From positions 78,155 to 142,154 of the forward strand of contig JAIQEW010000006.1 in assembly GCA_020073605.1 (NCBI GenBank): a DNA stretch of 64,000 nucleotides, in the 5' to 3' direction. Under the pieces are notes generated by a model, which was not told the origin of the DNA, made no database searches, and saw nothing but the letters and a program-made list of their open reading frames with translations. Shown here piece by piece: positions 34,167 to 45,488 of this stretch. Both the position numbers and the translations under genes were made by a program. How positions within the stretch are numbered: the stretch's first letter is position 1; every line of letters begins with the position of its first letter. This DNA comes from Terriglobia bacterium. Lineage in GTDB: Bacteria; Acidobacteriota; Terriglobia; Acidiferrales; UBA7541.

Positions 34167-34766
34167 TTAGAAGGAATTGATGAGTTCGTCCGACAGCAGG
34201 CGGGCCTTCTGCGCCAGATTCTGCGCGCGCGCCCAGTCGCCGCCCTTGCTCGCGTCGAGCGACTGCGAGAGAAAGCTTCGAATTTTCGCAACGAGGTCCT
34301 GCTGCGCGGCGCTCAACTGCTTGCCGCTCGTTTCCTGCAAGTGTTTCTCGGCAACTGACCTGTCTTCGCCGGTCTTACGTTCATAACTGGCTTGGTCCCC
34401 GGGCGAAAGTTGCGGAAAGATTTGCGGAGCCGGCGGGCGCGGCGTTTCCGAAGCGCTTTCCGCAGGGGCGGGTTCGGCGGCCGACCTGCGCGGCGCGGGA
34501 ATCTTTGCCGGCGGAGCAACCGCAGGCGCTGGCGGTGTCGGTGCCGCGGCAACCGGGGCCGCGGGTGGCGGTGCAGCGGTTTCCGATGGCGGGGATGCAT
34601 CCGTATCGGGTGCCGTCGTCATCGGCCGCGCTTCTGCCGTCACCGGTGCCGCATCCGCCGGGGCCGCGGCATGAACGGTCTTCCGCGCACATCCGGTTAC
34701 GCTGAGCGAGAGCCCGCAGGTTAGGAAGAAGGCTGCAACTCTGGCGTTGATGGGGCGGCTGGGCAT
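34167..34766 (-). CDS. Putative lipoprotein with Pro/Ala-rich linker
   Basis: The 199-residue product has a signal peptide (VAAFFLTCGLSLSVTGC) ending in a lipobox Cys at about residue 26, then some 80 residues of Ala/Pro-rich low-complexity linker, then a small helical domain from about residue 120 (FPQLSPGDQASYERKTGEDR, LVAKIRSFLSQSLDASKGGDW). The end resembles the helical repeats of cell-envelope proteins that count or bind partners, but I cannot name a family. Its ATG directly follows the stop of the histidine kinase gene, so it is the last gene of that operon and may be linked to envelope sensing. Confidence 0.75.
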   Translation of the reverse strand: MPSRPINARVAAFFLTCGLSLSVTGCARKTVHAAAPADAAPVTAEARPMTTAPDTDASPPSETAAPPPAAPVAAAPTPPAPAVAPPAKIPAPRRSAAEPAPAESASETPRPPAPQIFPQLSPGDQASYERKTGEDRSVAEKHLQETSGKQLSAAQQDLVAKIRSFLSQSLDASKGGDWARAQNLAQKARLLSDELINSF

Positions 34767-36648
34767 CTACCCTTTCTCGGCCACGAATGGGCGGTTAATG
34801 TCGCGCGCCTTTCCTGCCTGTGCATCCGCAATACGCGCCAGCGGCAGCTCCACTCGGAAAGTTGTGCCGCGCCCGGCCTCTGACTCAAATTCTATCCGGC
34901 CATTGTGCAATTGCACAAATCGAAATGTGTTGGGCAGTCCGATGCCGCTCCCTCCCGGCCTCGTCGTGAAGAAGAGCTGGAAGATTTTCTTCTGATTTTC
35001 CGGCGGGATTCCTTTTCCGGTATCCTTCACCGCGATCACCGCAAATTCGCCCGTGCGCCGCAGGCTGAGCGTGATGCTACCCCCGGGATCGGTGAAGTCG
35101 CACGCGTTCAGGAGCAGATTCAGGACCGCCTGATGAATGAGCTGGCGGTCCACCAGGACGGGCGGAACGTCTGAAGGCAAATCGGCGCGCAGAGCGAGAC
35201 CGGCCTTGGTGATGGAGGGGCGCGCCGCGTCGAGCACCTCCTCGAGGAGCGTCCGTAGATCCGTTTCCTCCAGCTTGAGTTCCACCGGCTTGGTGAAATT
35301 GAGAAATGTTTTCACCGCGCGGTCGAGCCGATCGATTTCGCTGTCGAGCATCTTGACGGCCTGCTGCGGCTCGGGCTCGACAGGCATGTTGGCCTTGAGC
35401 ACTTCGAGCCATAGCCGCATCGAATTGAGAGGGTTCTTCACTTCGTGCGCCACTCCGGCCGTCACGCGCCCCAGCGCCGCCAGGCGCTCGGACACCGCAA
35501 GCTGGCTGCCGATGCGCTCGAGCGATTCCACGTCGCGCAGCGTCATGAGCGTGCCCATGCGCGTGCCGTGTTCGCGGATCGCATGCACGTTCACGCCGAT
35601 TCGGCGGGGTCCCCCGCTGCCGTCGAGCGTCACTTCCTTGCCCTCCGCCGGTTCGATCTGATCCCCTTCCATGATCAGTACGTCGCGAAGCGGATGCCGC
35701 GCCGGGAAAATTTCCGTCACGCGCCGTCCTCGCAGCTCCTCCGATCGCCCGCCCAGGAATTTCTCCACCGAAGGGCTGACGAGAACCGCCCGGCCCTCAC
35801 CGTTGAAAAGCAGCAGGCCATCTTCCAGTCCGCTCATCACCTGGTCGAGGTTTTCGCGCAGCGTGCTGAAAATCTCGCGCACATCGCGCAACTGCTTGCC
35901 GATGCCGACGATCTTCGTGCTCACCGCGCCGAGTTCGTCGCCGCGCTCGACCACCGGTTCGGCGTCGAACTGGCCCGCGGAGATGCGGTCGAGCTGGGCT
36001 GAGATGCGCCCGATGGGAGCGAGCGCGATGGTGCTCACCACGAAGGCCAGCAGCGTCGATAGCAGCACGGATCCCAGCGCCCAGTATCCCGCCGACATGA
36101 GTCCGGGCGAAATTTCATCGCGGATCAGCGCCGAGGAGAGTCCCACGCGTATGTCGCCGAAGGGCGCCGTCCCGAGCTGGAAGGGCAGCGAGAACTCATA
36201 CGTCTGCGGCGGGCCGTACAGCTCGCGCAACTGCTGGAAAAATCCGGCGCGCACCAGCGAGTCGATGGGCGGGCGCCTGGCCACCCTTTTTTCCCGCTGC
36301 GATGCGTCGCTCGACACGAGCACCGTGCCGCTCGCGTCGCTGATCGTAATCTCGTAAATGGTGGGCGAAATTCCGACGTCTGATTCGATCAATGAATTGA
36401 GCGTGCTGCTGTTGTCGAACGACCTGCGAATATACTCGCGCATGTCGTTCGCTTCGAACGAAGCGGGCGATTCTCCCCGCTCGGCGGCGTCCTTCAACGC
36501 GCTCCCGCACGCGTCGTACACCTGCCGCGCCACGAAGCCGGCGGTGTCGTTCGCCTGCCGCAGGGTCTGCCGCATCAGCCGCCCGAGATACAGGCCCGAT
36601 ACCAGCGTCACCACGGCGAGGACCAGCAGCGACGTCGCCAGCGTGAAT

Positions 36649-36671
<23 letters not shown>
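34767..36671 (-). CDS. Membrane two-component sensor histidine kinase
   Basis: The 634-residue product has a first helix (KFTLATSLLVLAVVTLVSGLYLG), an extracytoplasmic sensor of about 165 residues, a second helix (WALGSVLLSTLLAFVVSTIAL), a HAMP linker (PIGRISAQLDRISAGQFDAEP), a PAS domain, the H box VTAGVAHEVKNPLNSMRLWLE and the ATPase with LLNACDFTDPG and DTGKGIPPENQ and a GGSGIGL box. This is an NtrB/ZraS-like kinase for the NtrC-type regulator whose end it overlaps by 23 bases (36649-36671). The signal is unknown. Confidence 0.92.
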
Positions 36672-38055
<1,384 letters not shown>

Positions 38056-38188
38056 GCAGAGCTTGAATCTATCAGCAGTCCCAGTGAATTCCAAGGACAC
38101 GTCGCCCGTGGCGGCGGCGAAGCAGCCGTCGGCTGCGGGCGTGCGCAGTGTCTTCTGCGTGCGAGGCGCTACGCGCTCTTCCGCGCCA

Positions 38189-38863
38189 TCAACTCCGCGG
38201 GAAATAGAGCGAACGTTCGAGTATCAGCTCGAGCTTCGTGTTCCTCTGAAGCGTCAACTCTTCGCCGAGGCCGGATTCGACCATGAATGCCGTGACCGCG
38301 CCCACAGCTGCTCCGATGGCCGCATCCTTCTTGTCGCGGGCAGCCACTCCTGCCGCTGCACCGACCAGCGCCCCCGCGGCGGCGGCCTGAAGCGCTTCCT
38401 GGCGTTTGCTCGTGCTCGCTTCGATTTCGCCTTCTCGGTTGTAGTCCACACGGATGGAGTGGACGCCCGGCACGTCGTCGACCATGGCGACCAGCGGGAC
38501 CCATCCGTCCGGAGTGCGTATGTCGTCGAAGGTCAGCCACATGCGCGCGCGCCCGGTCTTGTGGGCGGCTTCGATTTTGTCGATGTGCCCGCGGACTTCG
38601 GCGCCCGCCGGCAGGACCGTGCCGTCGGCGCTCGAAACCGGTTCGAGAGTTCTTCCGCGGAAATGATCGCCGGCCTTGCCGTCCTTGGTGCTCATCGCGC
38701 CGTCCAGCCGGATCAGAAACCTTGTTCCCGGAGCGACTTCATTTGGCGCAGCGGAAGTTGTCGATCCCGCTGTCGATTGGTTCTGTGCAAGTGATGGCAT
38801 TGGGGCAGCAACCGTGAGGGCCAGCAGAGCTGCCATAGCCGGAAGCATAGTGGTGCGTTTCAT
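38189..38863 (-). CDS. Secreted protein with glycine-zipper-like segment
   Basis: The 224-residue product has a cleavable signal peptide (LPAMAALLALTVAAPMPSLAQ) and a mature part starting with APGTRFLIRLDGAMSTKDGKAGD, a beta-rich segment seen in TrbI/VirB10-like or conjugal-type secreted proteins. Near residue 165 it has AAAAGALVGAAAGVAARDKK and AIGAAVGAVTAF, alternating small residues like a glycine zipper. Function unknown; periplasmic or outer membrane. AGGAG lies 6 bases before the ATG. It ends 133 bases ahead of the NtrC regulator gene, in the same direction. Confidence 0.8.
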   Translation of the reverse strand: MKRTTMLPAMAALLALTVAAPMPSLAQNQSTAGSTTSAAPNEVAPGTRFLIRLDGAMSTKDGKAGDHFRGRTLEPVSSADGTVLPAGAEVRGHIDKIEAAHKTGRARMWLTFDDIRTPDGWVPLVAMVDDVPGVHSIRVDYNREGEIEASTSKRQEALQAAAAGALVGAAAGVAARDKKDAAIGAAVGAVTAFMVESGLGEELTLQRNTKLELILERSLYFPRS

Positions 38864-39253
38864 TCGCTTCTCCTTTTTTCATTTGGCTTGGCGCCTTCTG
38901 CTGGATAGAAAGCGGTACAGCGATACTCGTATTCAGATGTAGCGAAGCGCGGCACGGTGGTCTGGACTTACTCCCCAGAGCCGCGGTCAAGCTTCGAGTC
39001 CATTATAGACGCAAACGAGGCCCTCGTTCCAAATCGGGATTTGTACCGTATCCGAATTTGCATCTGCATGAAGATAAGGGCATTACTGGTCTGCGTACTT
39101 CTACGAACTTGTGATCCGTTCTGTTTTGGCACTAGAGTCCCTTCCGCAATCGTCGCTTGCCGACCGGTAACAGTCCTGATTTCAACGGACCGACCTTTCC
39201 GAATTGGTGCTCGCATTGCATTTTGGAAATGGAGTCTACAAAGGGGAGGAAGC
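38864..39253. other. Divergent intergenic region before the second NtrC regulator
   Basis: 390 bases with no convincing gene. The frame of the regulator stays open upstream to 38957, but that stretch lacks receiver homology and has no ribosome site. A -24/-12 sigma-54 promoter was looked for and not found: TGGCAC near 39126 has no GC at the right distance. Confidence 0.6.
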
Positions 39254-40660
39254 GTGCCCACAACTGGAACCGAGACCGCCCATGCAGCCGAACGTCCGAT
39301 TGTTGCCACCGTCTTGATCGTGGATGATGAAGATTCCACGCGCAACCTCTGCCGCGACGTTGCGATTGATTCAGGGCTGCGCGCCCGAATCGCTTCGACC
39401 ACCGAGCAGGCCATGGAAATCCTCGAACAGTACCCCGTCGATATCCTCATCACCGACTTGAAGGTTCCCCAGCTCGGCGGCATCGAACTGTTGAAACGCG
39501 TCCGGGAGACCTACCCGCAGACCGCAGTGATGGTGCTGACGCAATACGGAACAATCGAGAGCGCGGTCGAAGCCACACGCATGGGAGCGGCGGACTATGT
39601 GACCAAGCCGTTCCATGTGTCGGAACTGCGCGCGAAACTCGACCGCGTCGTTCGTTCGCTCGAGATCGACCAGGAAAACCGCGTCCTCCGCGAACAACTC
39701 CGCACGCGCCCCGGCTTCGGCGGCTTGATCGGCGTTTCCCCAGCGATGCAGCGGGTGTACCGGCTCATCGAGAAGGTCAGCCAGCACAAGTATCCCGTCT
39801 TGATTCTCGGCGAAAGCGGCACGGGAAAGGAACTGGTCGCCCGCTCCATCCATTTTTCGGGTTCGCGCCGGAATGAACCATTTGTTCCGGTGGATTGCTC
39901 CGCACTGGTGCCGACGCTGATCGAGTCCGAGCTCTTCGGCTACGTGAAGGGCGCGTTCACCGGAGCCGTGCAGGCGAAAACCGGCCTGATGGAGGCGGCG
40001 GGCAACGGCACCCTCTTCCTGGACGAAATCGGAGACCTTCCGGTGGACCTCCAGGCCAAGCTCCTGCGCGCCTTGCAGGAGAAGGAAGTGAAGCCGGTCG
40101 GCTCGACCGACCGTATTTCCGTCTCCACGCGCATCATTGCAGCTACCAACCGCGATCTTGATGCCGCCGTCCGCCAGGGGCAGTTTCGCCAGGACCTTTT
40201 CTTCCGGCTCAATGTGGTGCAGATCAAGCTTCCGCCGCTCCGCGAACGCAAGAGCGACATTCCGATCCTGGTGAACTCCTTCCTCGAAAAATTCTGTGAT
40301 TCCAAGGGGAATATGCGAACGATCTCCGAGGATGCCATGGGACGCCTGATCTCCTACGACTGGCCGGGCAACGTCCGCGAACTCGAAAACGCCATCGAAC
40401 GCGCCGTCGCGCTCGGTTCCGGTCCCATCCTCCACGTCGGCGATCTCCCCTCCAACCTTCAATGCGGCGCCGGGGAACGCATGCCCCAGAGTGACGAGTT
40501 GCTGCCCCTGGATGAACTCGAGCGCCGCGCCATTCTCCGCGCGCTGCGCGAGGCGGGCGGCGACAAGCTCTCCGCCGCGCGGCTTCTGGGCATCGGCAAG
40601 ACCACGCTGTACCGGAAGCTCAAACAGTACGAAGCTGCATCGCACGCCGGCCCCAATTGA
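39254..40660 (+). CDS. Sigma-54-dependent NtrC-family response regulator
   Basis: The 468-residue regulator has a receiver (TVLIVDDEDSTRNLCRD, phospho-Asp in ILITDLKVPQLGG, switch Lys in YVTKPFHVSE), the AAA+ domain with GESGTGKELVARSIH, VKGAFTGAVQAK and GTLFLDEIGDL, and a Fis-like helix-turn-helix (DKLSAARLLGIGKTTLYRKLK). The GTG at 39254 is chosen: GGGGAGGA lies 4 bases ahead and the receiver starts soon after. It likely works with the PAS hybrid kinase encoded at 41008. Confidence 0.93.
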   Translation: MPTTGTETAHAAERPIVATVLIVDDEDSTRNLCRDVAIDSGLRARIASTTEQAMEILEQYPVDILITDLKVPQLGGIELLKRVRETYPQTAVMVLTQYGTIESAVEATRMGAADYVTKPFHVSELRAKLDRVVRSLEIDQENRVLREQLRTRPGFGGLIGVSPAMQRVYRLIEKVSQHKYPVLILGESGTGKELVARSIHFSGSRRNEPFVPVDCSALVPTLIESELFGYVKGAFTGAVQAKTGLMEAAGNGTLFLDEIGDLPVDLQAKLLRALQEKEVKPVGSTDRISVSTRIIAATNRDLDAAVRQGQFRQDLFFRLNVVQIKLPPLRERKSDIPILVNSFLEKFCDSKGNMRTISEDAMGRLISYDWPGNVRELENAIERAVALGSGPILHVGDLPSNLQCGAGERMPQSDELLPLDELERRAILRALREAGGDKLSAARLLGIGKTTLYRKLKQYEAASHAGPN

Positions 40661-40871
40661 TCGTCGCGTGCTTCGGCGCCCGCACCTTGGTCCTCACTTC
40701 GCCCCTACCTCCTGATCGAGAGCATTCCTAGACAGGGAAGCCTGCGTCGCCATTCGTGTCGAAGTGGGAAGCGCGCCGCTCTCTGGCGGCGGAATGCATT
40801 TCCCAATGCATTGAAAACCGGCCACTTGAACTGGCGAGGCCACTTGGTCAGCGTTATGCAGTGAGCCGTGT
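40661..40871. other. Leader of the hybrid kinase gene
   Basis: The 347-base gap between the regulator and the kinase contains a possible small gene (next entry). In the first 211 bases I see no gene; the kinase frame is open back to 40756 but without a start signal or homology. Confidence 0.5.
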
Positions 40872-41000
40872 GTGCGCGATTACCGGAGCACTACAAAACG
40901 GATTCGCTTCTCAGGTGTCTTGCGGCGCTTCGTCGAATACGTGGCGACCGTCGCGCTTGCCCTCGCATTCGGATACTGGATCGTGTACGCGCGTTGGTGA
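40872..41000 (+). CDS. Possible 42-residue single-pass membrane peptide
   Basis: GTG-initiated frame encoding a basic N-terminus (VRDYRSTTKRIRF) followed by one hydrophobic helix (VATVALALAFGYWIVYA) and the end RW. It stops 7 bases before the kinase ATG, in another frame, as an upstream coupled small gene would. The ribosome site is weak, so this is only a candidate. If real it may be a membrane anchor or accessory of the otherwise soluble kinase. Confidence 0.35.
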   Translation: MRDYRSTTKRIRFSGVLRRFVEYVATVALALAFGYWIVYARW

Positions 41001-41007
41001 CGAAGTC

Positions 41008-43065
41008 ATGAAACAAGTCGAGGAGCTTGCGCTGCCAGCCATGGCCGATCCGACCGATGCGTCCCGGCAACCCGCCCCGCAGTCGCCGGCGCTTCCGCCC
41101 GTTTCCGTCCCAACCGACGCCGCCTTCAACGCCGTCTTCGATTCGAGCGCCGAGGCCCTCGTGCTCGTGGACACCGCGGGCGCGATCCAGCGCGCCAACC
41201 CGCGAGCGCGGGACCTGCTGCGGCTCAAGGACGCCAACGTCCGCCGCACCATTCTTGGAGAACTCCTGCCGGGCGCATCGCCGGAGCAGCTCTCGCAGCA
41301 TTGGTTGCAAGGCGCGCCGCCGGTTCCGCAAACAATGGAGACCTCGCTCGCGAGCGGCTTCCCGATCCGGGTCACACTGCGTACGATCGTCCCCGGCACG
41401 CGGCATTTGTTGCTGTGCCTGGAAGAATCCTCGGTCGTGCAGCGCGCCGAGGCTAGGTGGCGCCAGCTCGAGGCGGAGCTCCGCACCGTGCTCGATTCGG
41501 TGCCCGCGGGCATTGTTCTGGTCGACCTCACGGGCCGCGTGCGATTTTCGAGCGCCCGTTTTGGAGAGTTGTTCGGGCTCGAGGCTCGTGAGTTTGCAAA
41601 GTCCGGCCATTTCGAGGATCTCGCGCATCTGGTCGCGGAACGCTTCCGCAATCCCGAATCCTTCACCGCTCCCTGGAAAGCCTTCTCTCATGGACACGGG
41701 GAGCCGGGCCACGACGAGCTGGAGATCATGCGGCCGGCGCGGCGCGTTCTCGAGCGTTTCGCGCGCCCCGTCCTCGACCCGGAAGGTCGCGCCGTCGGCT
41801 GGCTGGAACTGTACTCGGACGTGACCGGCGAACGGCAGATCCAGTCGAAGATGCTGCAGACGGAAAAGATGGCTGCCCTCGGCCAGCTCGTCTCCGGGAT
41901 CGCGCACGAGCTGAACAACCCGCTGACTACGATCATGGGTTACGCCCAGCTCCTGCTCGGCCGCGAACTCCCTCCCACCCAGCTTTCCGAGGCGGGCAAG
42001 GTGTATCAGGAGGCCGAGCGCGCCCGGCGCATCGTGAAGAACCTGCTCTACTTCGCGCGCGAGAACAAGCCCGAGCGCACACGCGTGGACATCAACGAAA
42101 TCGTCGAGCGCACTCTCGCCCTGCGCAGCTACGAGCTCAAGGTCGAAAACATTTCGGTCGAGTGCGATCTCGCCCCGGACCTTCCGGTGACGATGGCCGA
42201 TCCATATCAGCTCCAGCAGGTCGTCCTGAATCTCCTCGTCAACGCCGAACAAGCGCTGCTCGAAGAGCGCGGCCAGGGCCACGTCCGCATCCACACGTGC
42301 CACCTGCTCCACGGCGCTCCCTATGGCCCGCGCGACCGCATCCTGCTCGAGGTTTCCGACGATGGCCCCGGCATTCCCCGCGAAATCGCCTCGCGCATCT
42401 TCGATCCATTCTTCACCACGAAGCCCTCGGGCGTGGGTACGGGTCTCGGCCTTTCGATCGTGTACGGTATCGTTCAGCAGCACGGCGGCGAGGTAACGTT
42501 CACGAGCCAGCCCGGCTCCGGTACGAAATTTTCGGTCGAGCTACCGGTTGTTGCCGTTCCTGCGCAGGAGCGCCCCGCCTCTTTCCATGCCGGCGCGGCG
42601 GAGTCTGCCGGCTCGTCCACGGCCGTGCCCGTGGGCCGTATTCTCGTCGTGGAGGACGAGCCCACGGTCGCGCAGCTCATCGTGGACGTGCTGCGCGAGG
42701 AGGGTCACCATGTCGAAGCGGTTCTCGACAGCCAGGAAGGGCTGACACGCCTTTCCCGCGGCCACTACGATCTCGTCGTCTGCGATCTGCGCATGCCGCG
42801 TCTCGACGGCCCGGCCTTCTACGACGCGCTCGTTCGCGCGTGCAGTTCCATGCAGCACCACATCATTTTCATCACGGGCGATACGCTCGCGCCCCGCACT
42901 CTTGAATTCCTCGAGCCACACGGCCTGCCGTATCTCGCGAAGCCGTTTCTCGTCGAGGAGCTGAAGCTCGCCGTCAATCGCCTTCTCGAAAAAAGCCTGA
43001 GGGAGGGCCCTGTCTCCGAGCGCACCGTCGCGGCCGGGAATCGCGGCGCGGAGGCGGGGAACTGA
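41008..43065 (+). CDS. PAS-domain hybrid histidine kinase with C-terminal receiver
   Basis: The 685-residue product, with no membrane segment, has a PAS domain ([20 protein letters not shown]), a second PAS domain ([21 protein letters not shown]), an H box ([20 protein letters not shown]), an ATPase ([39 protein letters not shown]) and a receiver ([16 protein letters not shown], Asp in [14 protein letters not shown]). The ATG at 41008 is chosen; the open frame to 40756 has no domain match. Probably a cytosolic sensor that feeds the NtrC regulator upstream. Substrate of sensing unknown. Confidence 0.87.
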   Translation: MKQVEELALPAMADPTDASRQPAPQSPALPPVSVPTDAAFNAVFDSSAEALVLVDTAGAIQRANPRARDLLRLKDANVRRTILGELLPGASPEQLSQHWLQGAPPVPQTMETSLASGFPIRVTLRTIVPGTRHLLLCLEESSVVQRAEARWRQLEAELRTVLDSVPAGIVLVDLTGRVRFSSARFGELFGLEAREFAKSGHFEDLAHLVAERFRNPESFTAPWKAFSHGHGEPGHDELEIMRPARRVLERFARPVLDPEGRAVGWLELYSDVTGERQIQSKMLQTEKMAALGQLVSGIAHELNNPLTTIMGYAQLLLGRELPPTQLSEAGKVYQEAERARRIVKNLLYFARENKPERTRVDINEIVERTLALRSYELKVENISVECDLAPDLPVTMADPYQLQQVVLNLLVNAEQALLEERGQGHVRIHTCHLLHGAPYGPRDRILLEVSDDGPGIPREIASRIFDPFFTTKPSGVGTGLGLSIVYGIVQQHGGEVTFTSQPGSGTKFSVELPVVAVPAQERPASFHAGAAESAGSSTAVPVGRILVVEDEPTVAQLIVDVLREEGHHVEAVLDSQEGLTRLSRGHYDLVVCDLRMPRLDGPAFYDALVRACSSMQHHIIFITGDTLAPRTLEFLEPHGLPYLAKPFLVEELKLAVNRLLEKSLREGPVSERTVAAGNRGAEAGN

Positions 43066-43068
43066 GCC

Positions 43069-43728
43069 ATGGACGCCGTCACAAGAAAAGCCTTCGCCCA
43101 CGCGGAACCCAGAGCGCTCGTGGGCGCTGCCGACCCGTTGGTCGCGCAGCGCCTCGCGCGTGAAGTTGAGCGCATCGCGGGTGCGGGCCCCGTCGAGGTT
43201 GCTTCCAGCCTCCTTCAGTTGCGCCTGCTGTCGAGCCACGCGACTCCCGCGGCGATTCTCCTCGATTGCGAACTGCTGGCCGGGGCGCCGCTCGCCGACT
43301 CCCTTCGCAAGCTCGTCGAGACTGCGCCCGTCGTTCTCCTGGCTCCCCCGGAACTGCAGGGCGAGATCGCCCGGCATGTGGCCGCTGGCGGCGTGGATTT
43401 CGTCGCCCGCGTTGGTGATTTCGTTCCGCTCGCCGCCGCCCTCATCCAGCGGCGATTGCGATGGGCGGAAATGTCCGAATCCGTGCTCGGCCCGCCCTGG
43501 GCCGAATTGCCCGGAGACCTCGGTTCGATTTTCCGCCATGAGATCAATAACCCGCTCACGGGCATCCTCGGCAATGCCGAACTCCTCCTCGGGCATCGCG
43601 AACGGCTCGCCGCCGTCGACACGCAGAGGCTGCAAACCGTCGTGGACCTCGCGGTCCGCCTCCGCGAGACGATCCGCCGCCTGAGCAACGCCTGGGAAAC
43701 CCGGGCGCCTTCCGCGAAATCCGCGTAG
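43069..43728 (+). CDS. Receiver-like / DHp-only signalling protein
   Basis: The 219-residue product starts three bases after the kinase stop. Residues 10 to about 125 look like a receiver fold that has lost the phospho-Asp pocket; residues 145-210 form a histidine kinase dimerisation domain with an H box (IFRHEINNPLTGILGNAELLL). There is no ATPase domain. It could be a phosphotransfer partner or a decoy for the hybrid kinase. This is a reading of the sequence; no family with this exact layout comes to mind. Confidence 0.75.
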   Translation: MDAVTRKAFAHAEPRALVGAADPLVAQRLAREVERIAGAGPVEVASSLLQLRLLSSHATPAAILLDCELLAGAPLADSLRKLVETAPVVLLAPPELQGEIARHVAAGGVDFVARVGDFVPLAAALIQRRLRWAEMSESVLGPPWAELPGDLGSIFRHEINNPLTGILGNAELLLGHRERLAAVDTQRLQTVVDLAVRLRETIRRLSNAWETRAPSAKSA

Positions 43729-43887
43729 CGAAGACGCGCACCCTTCAAGGCAATGAAGGGTGCGGCACCATCAAATTTTGTCTTAGGCCTTGAATGAACT
43801 CGAGTGTGAGATGTCCGCTCGGGAAGGAGTGTCGGCATGCAAAGGCGCCCAAGGGTGTGCCAACCGCCCTAGCCGTTGTTTGCGGCT

Positions 43888-44265
43888 CTATCCGCTCCTA
43901 CGCGGGGCGCTGCCGCGCAGCAAGACCGTCAGGCTCGTAGTTGCGGCAACTGTCCACGCCAGCGCCTCTGCTGTCTCCACTGCCAGCATTGAGAGCGAAG
44001 CTAAAGGTGCCATCCGCACCGCCATTAGTGCGAAGACGGCGGTTGCCGCACCAAATACCACCCGATCCGCGAAAAGGGGGGATCTGTAAGCGATTGAGGC
44101 GGTGGCGAAAGTCACAAATGCAAGGCCGAAGATATGCACTGGGTCGTGTGGAAACCTGAGATACCGAGTGATATTCAGCCACGACGTGACGCTCTCAAAT
44201 CCGCAAAAGAGCAATATCCCGATAAGAACTGGTCGGTTCTTGAGTAGTCCCGGTGGCGGAGTCAT
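43888..44265 (-). CDS. Small four-helix membrane protein, unknown
   Basis: The 125-residue product has four hydrophobic segments (PVLIGILLFCGFESVTSWLN, PVHIFGLAFVTFATASIAYR, VVFGAATAVFALMAVRMA, AWTVAATTSLTVLL). No family recognised. The ATG at 44265 gives the compact four-helix form; an upstream start at 44352 adds a basic tail. Base composition is less GC-rich than the neighbours. The ribosome site is weak. Confidence 0.55.
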   Translation of the reverse strand: MTPPPGLLKNRPVLIGILLFCGFESVTSWLNITRYLRFPHDPVHIFGLAFVTFATASIAYRSPLFADRVVFGAATAVFALMAVRMAPLASLSMLAVETAEALAWTVAATTSLTVLLRGSAPRRSG

Positions 44266-44522
44266 GGGCGGGTGACCGCGCTTTCGGTTCGAACGATTCC
44301 TCGCATTGACATCGCGAGATGAGCGGATAATACCACACCGATAGTTACCCACTGAGTTTGCTCACCAGCGTCTGGGTGCCGCACTCTTGGTTGTTTTGCA
44401 AAGGGTGCGCGAAGTCGCGCATCCACCCGCGAATCAGTTGAGGAATGCCTCGAAAAAAAGCATAATCACACCCGCGCCTGCATCGATCGCGCTGACTATC
44501 CAAATCGAAATGGGGGCCGTTA

Positions 44523-45407
44523 ATGGGGACTGAAAAGCGTATGGATGTGGATCGCCTGACCGCGATCGACGTGCATGTGCATATCGAGCACGAAGGCCAG
44601 GGAACTGCGGCGGACGAAGCCGCGAAGAAATACTTCGGGGAAGGCGCGCCTCGGGGACGCCAGGGCATGGCGGACTACTACCGCTCCCGAAATATCGGCT
44701 GCGTGGTCTTCACGGTCGATGAACGCCTTTCGGGCAGGCCGCAGGTTTCGAACGACACCGTCCTCGAGTTTGCGTCGCAGAATTCCGACATCATGATGGC
44801 TTTCATCAGTATCGATCCCACGCGCGGCGCCGAAGGCGTGCGCGAGGCGAAGCGGCTGCTTGCGACCGGCCTGGTGCGCGGGCTGAAGCTGCACCCGCCG
44901 ATCCAGCAGTTCTTCCCGAACGACCGTCTCGTGTACCCGCTCTACGAACTATTCGCGGAAGCGCAGTTGCCGGTGCTCTACCACACCGGCCACAGCGGCA
45001 TCGGGACGGGCATGCCCGGCGGCGGCGGAATCCGGCTGAAGTACGGCAATCCGATGTACATCGACGACGTGGCCGTCGATTTCCCGAACATGCCGATCAT
45101 CATGGCCCATCCGTCGTTTCCCTGGCAGGACGAAGCGATTTCCATGTGCCTGCACAAGCCGGAGGTTTACATCGATCTGTCGGGATGGTCGCCGAAATAC
45201 TTCGCGCCCAATCTCGTGCAGTATGCCAACTCTCTCCTCAGGACGAAGGTGCTCTTCGGCTCGGACTATCCGCTGATCACTCCCGACCGCTGGATGGCGG
45301 ATTTCGAGAAGGTGGCTTTCAAGGATGAGGTGCGCCCGCTGATCCTGAAGGAAAATGCGGTGAAGTTGTTCGGTCTTGGTTCGAAAACCACGGCTCCTGC
45401 CAAGTAG
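44523..45407 (+). CDS. Amidohydrolase-2 family metal-dependent hydrolase or decarboxylase
   Basis: The 294-residue barrel starts AIDVHVHIEHEGQG with the HxH metal pair, has GLKLHPPIQQFFPND, a second His in LYHTGHSGIG, MAHPSFPWQDEA and the terminal metal Asp in LFGSDYPLITPD. This is the ACMSD/gamma-resorcylate decarboxylase/LigI-type group. The reaction is not readable: hydrolysis of a lactone or decarboxylation of an aromatic acid are options. Lignin-type genes elsewhere in the window make an aromatic role plausible. A strong terminator follows. Confidence 0.85.
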   Translation: MGTEKRMDVDRLTAIDVHVHIEHEGQGTAADEAAKKYFGEGAPRGRQGMADYYRSRNIGCVVFTVDERLSGRPQVSNDTVLEFASQNSDIMMAFISIDPTRGAEGVREAKRLLATGLVRGLKLHPPIQQFFPNDRLVYPLYELFAEAQLPVLYHTGHSGIGTGMPGGGGIRLKYGNPMYIDDVAVDFPNMPIIMAHPSFPWQDEAISMCLHKPEVYIDLSGWSPKYFAPNLVQYANSLLRTKVLFGSDYPLITPDRWMADFEKVAFKDEVRPLILKENAVKLFGLGSKTTAPAK

Positions 45408-45431
45408 CAGGGCCGCCTGTTCTGACCTCAG

Positions 45432-45474
45432 CCGCGGCCGTTCCCTCGAAGGGGAAAGGCCGCGGTTTTGTTTT
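45432..45474 (+). terminator. Strong intrinsic terminator
   Basis: CCGCGGCC (45432-45439) pairs perfectly with GGCCGCGG (45458-45465), extended by TTCCC/GGGAA inside, and is followed by TTTTGTTTT. It ends the amidohydrolase transcript and lies just before the converging quinoprotein gene. Confidence 0.92.
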
Positions 45475-45488
45475 GGAGTGCGGTATCT

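Noticed and set aside
38957..39253. Upstream extension of the second NtrC regulator by 99 residues
   Set aside because: No domain is encoded there, and the GTG at 39254 has a strong ribosome site right before the receiver domain.
39110..39253. A sigma-54 promoter ahead of the second NtrC regulator
   Set aside because: A TGGCAC is present but the GC element at the required 10-base distance is missing.
43740..44100. Rightward open frame over the small membrane-protein gene
   Set aside because: The 99-residue frame starting at 43790 lacks any domain or ribosome site and overlaps a frame with four clear hydrophobic helices on the other strand.
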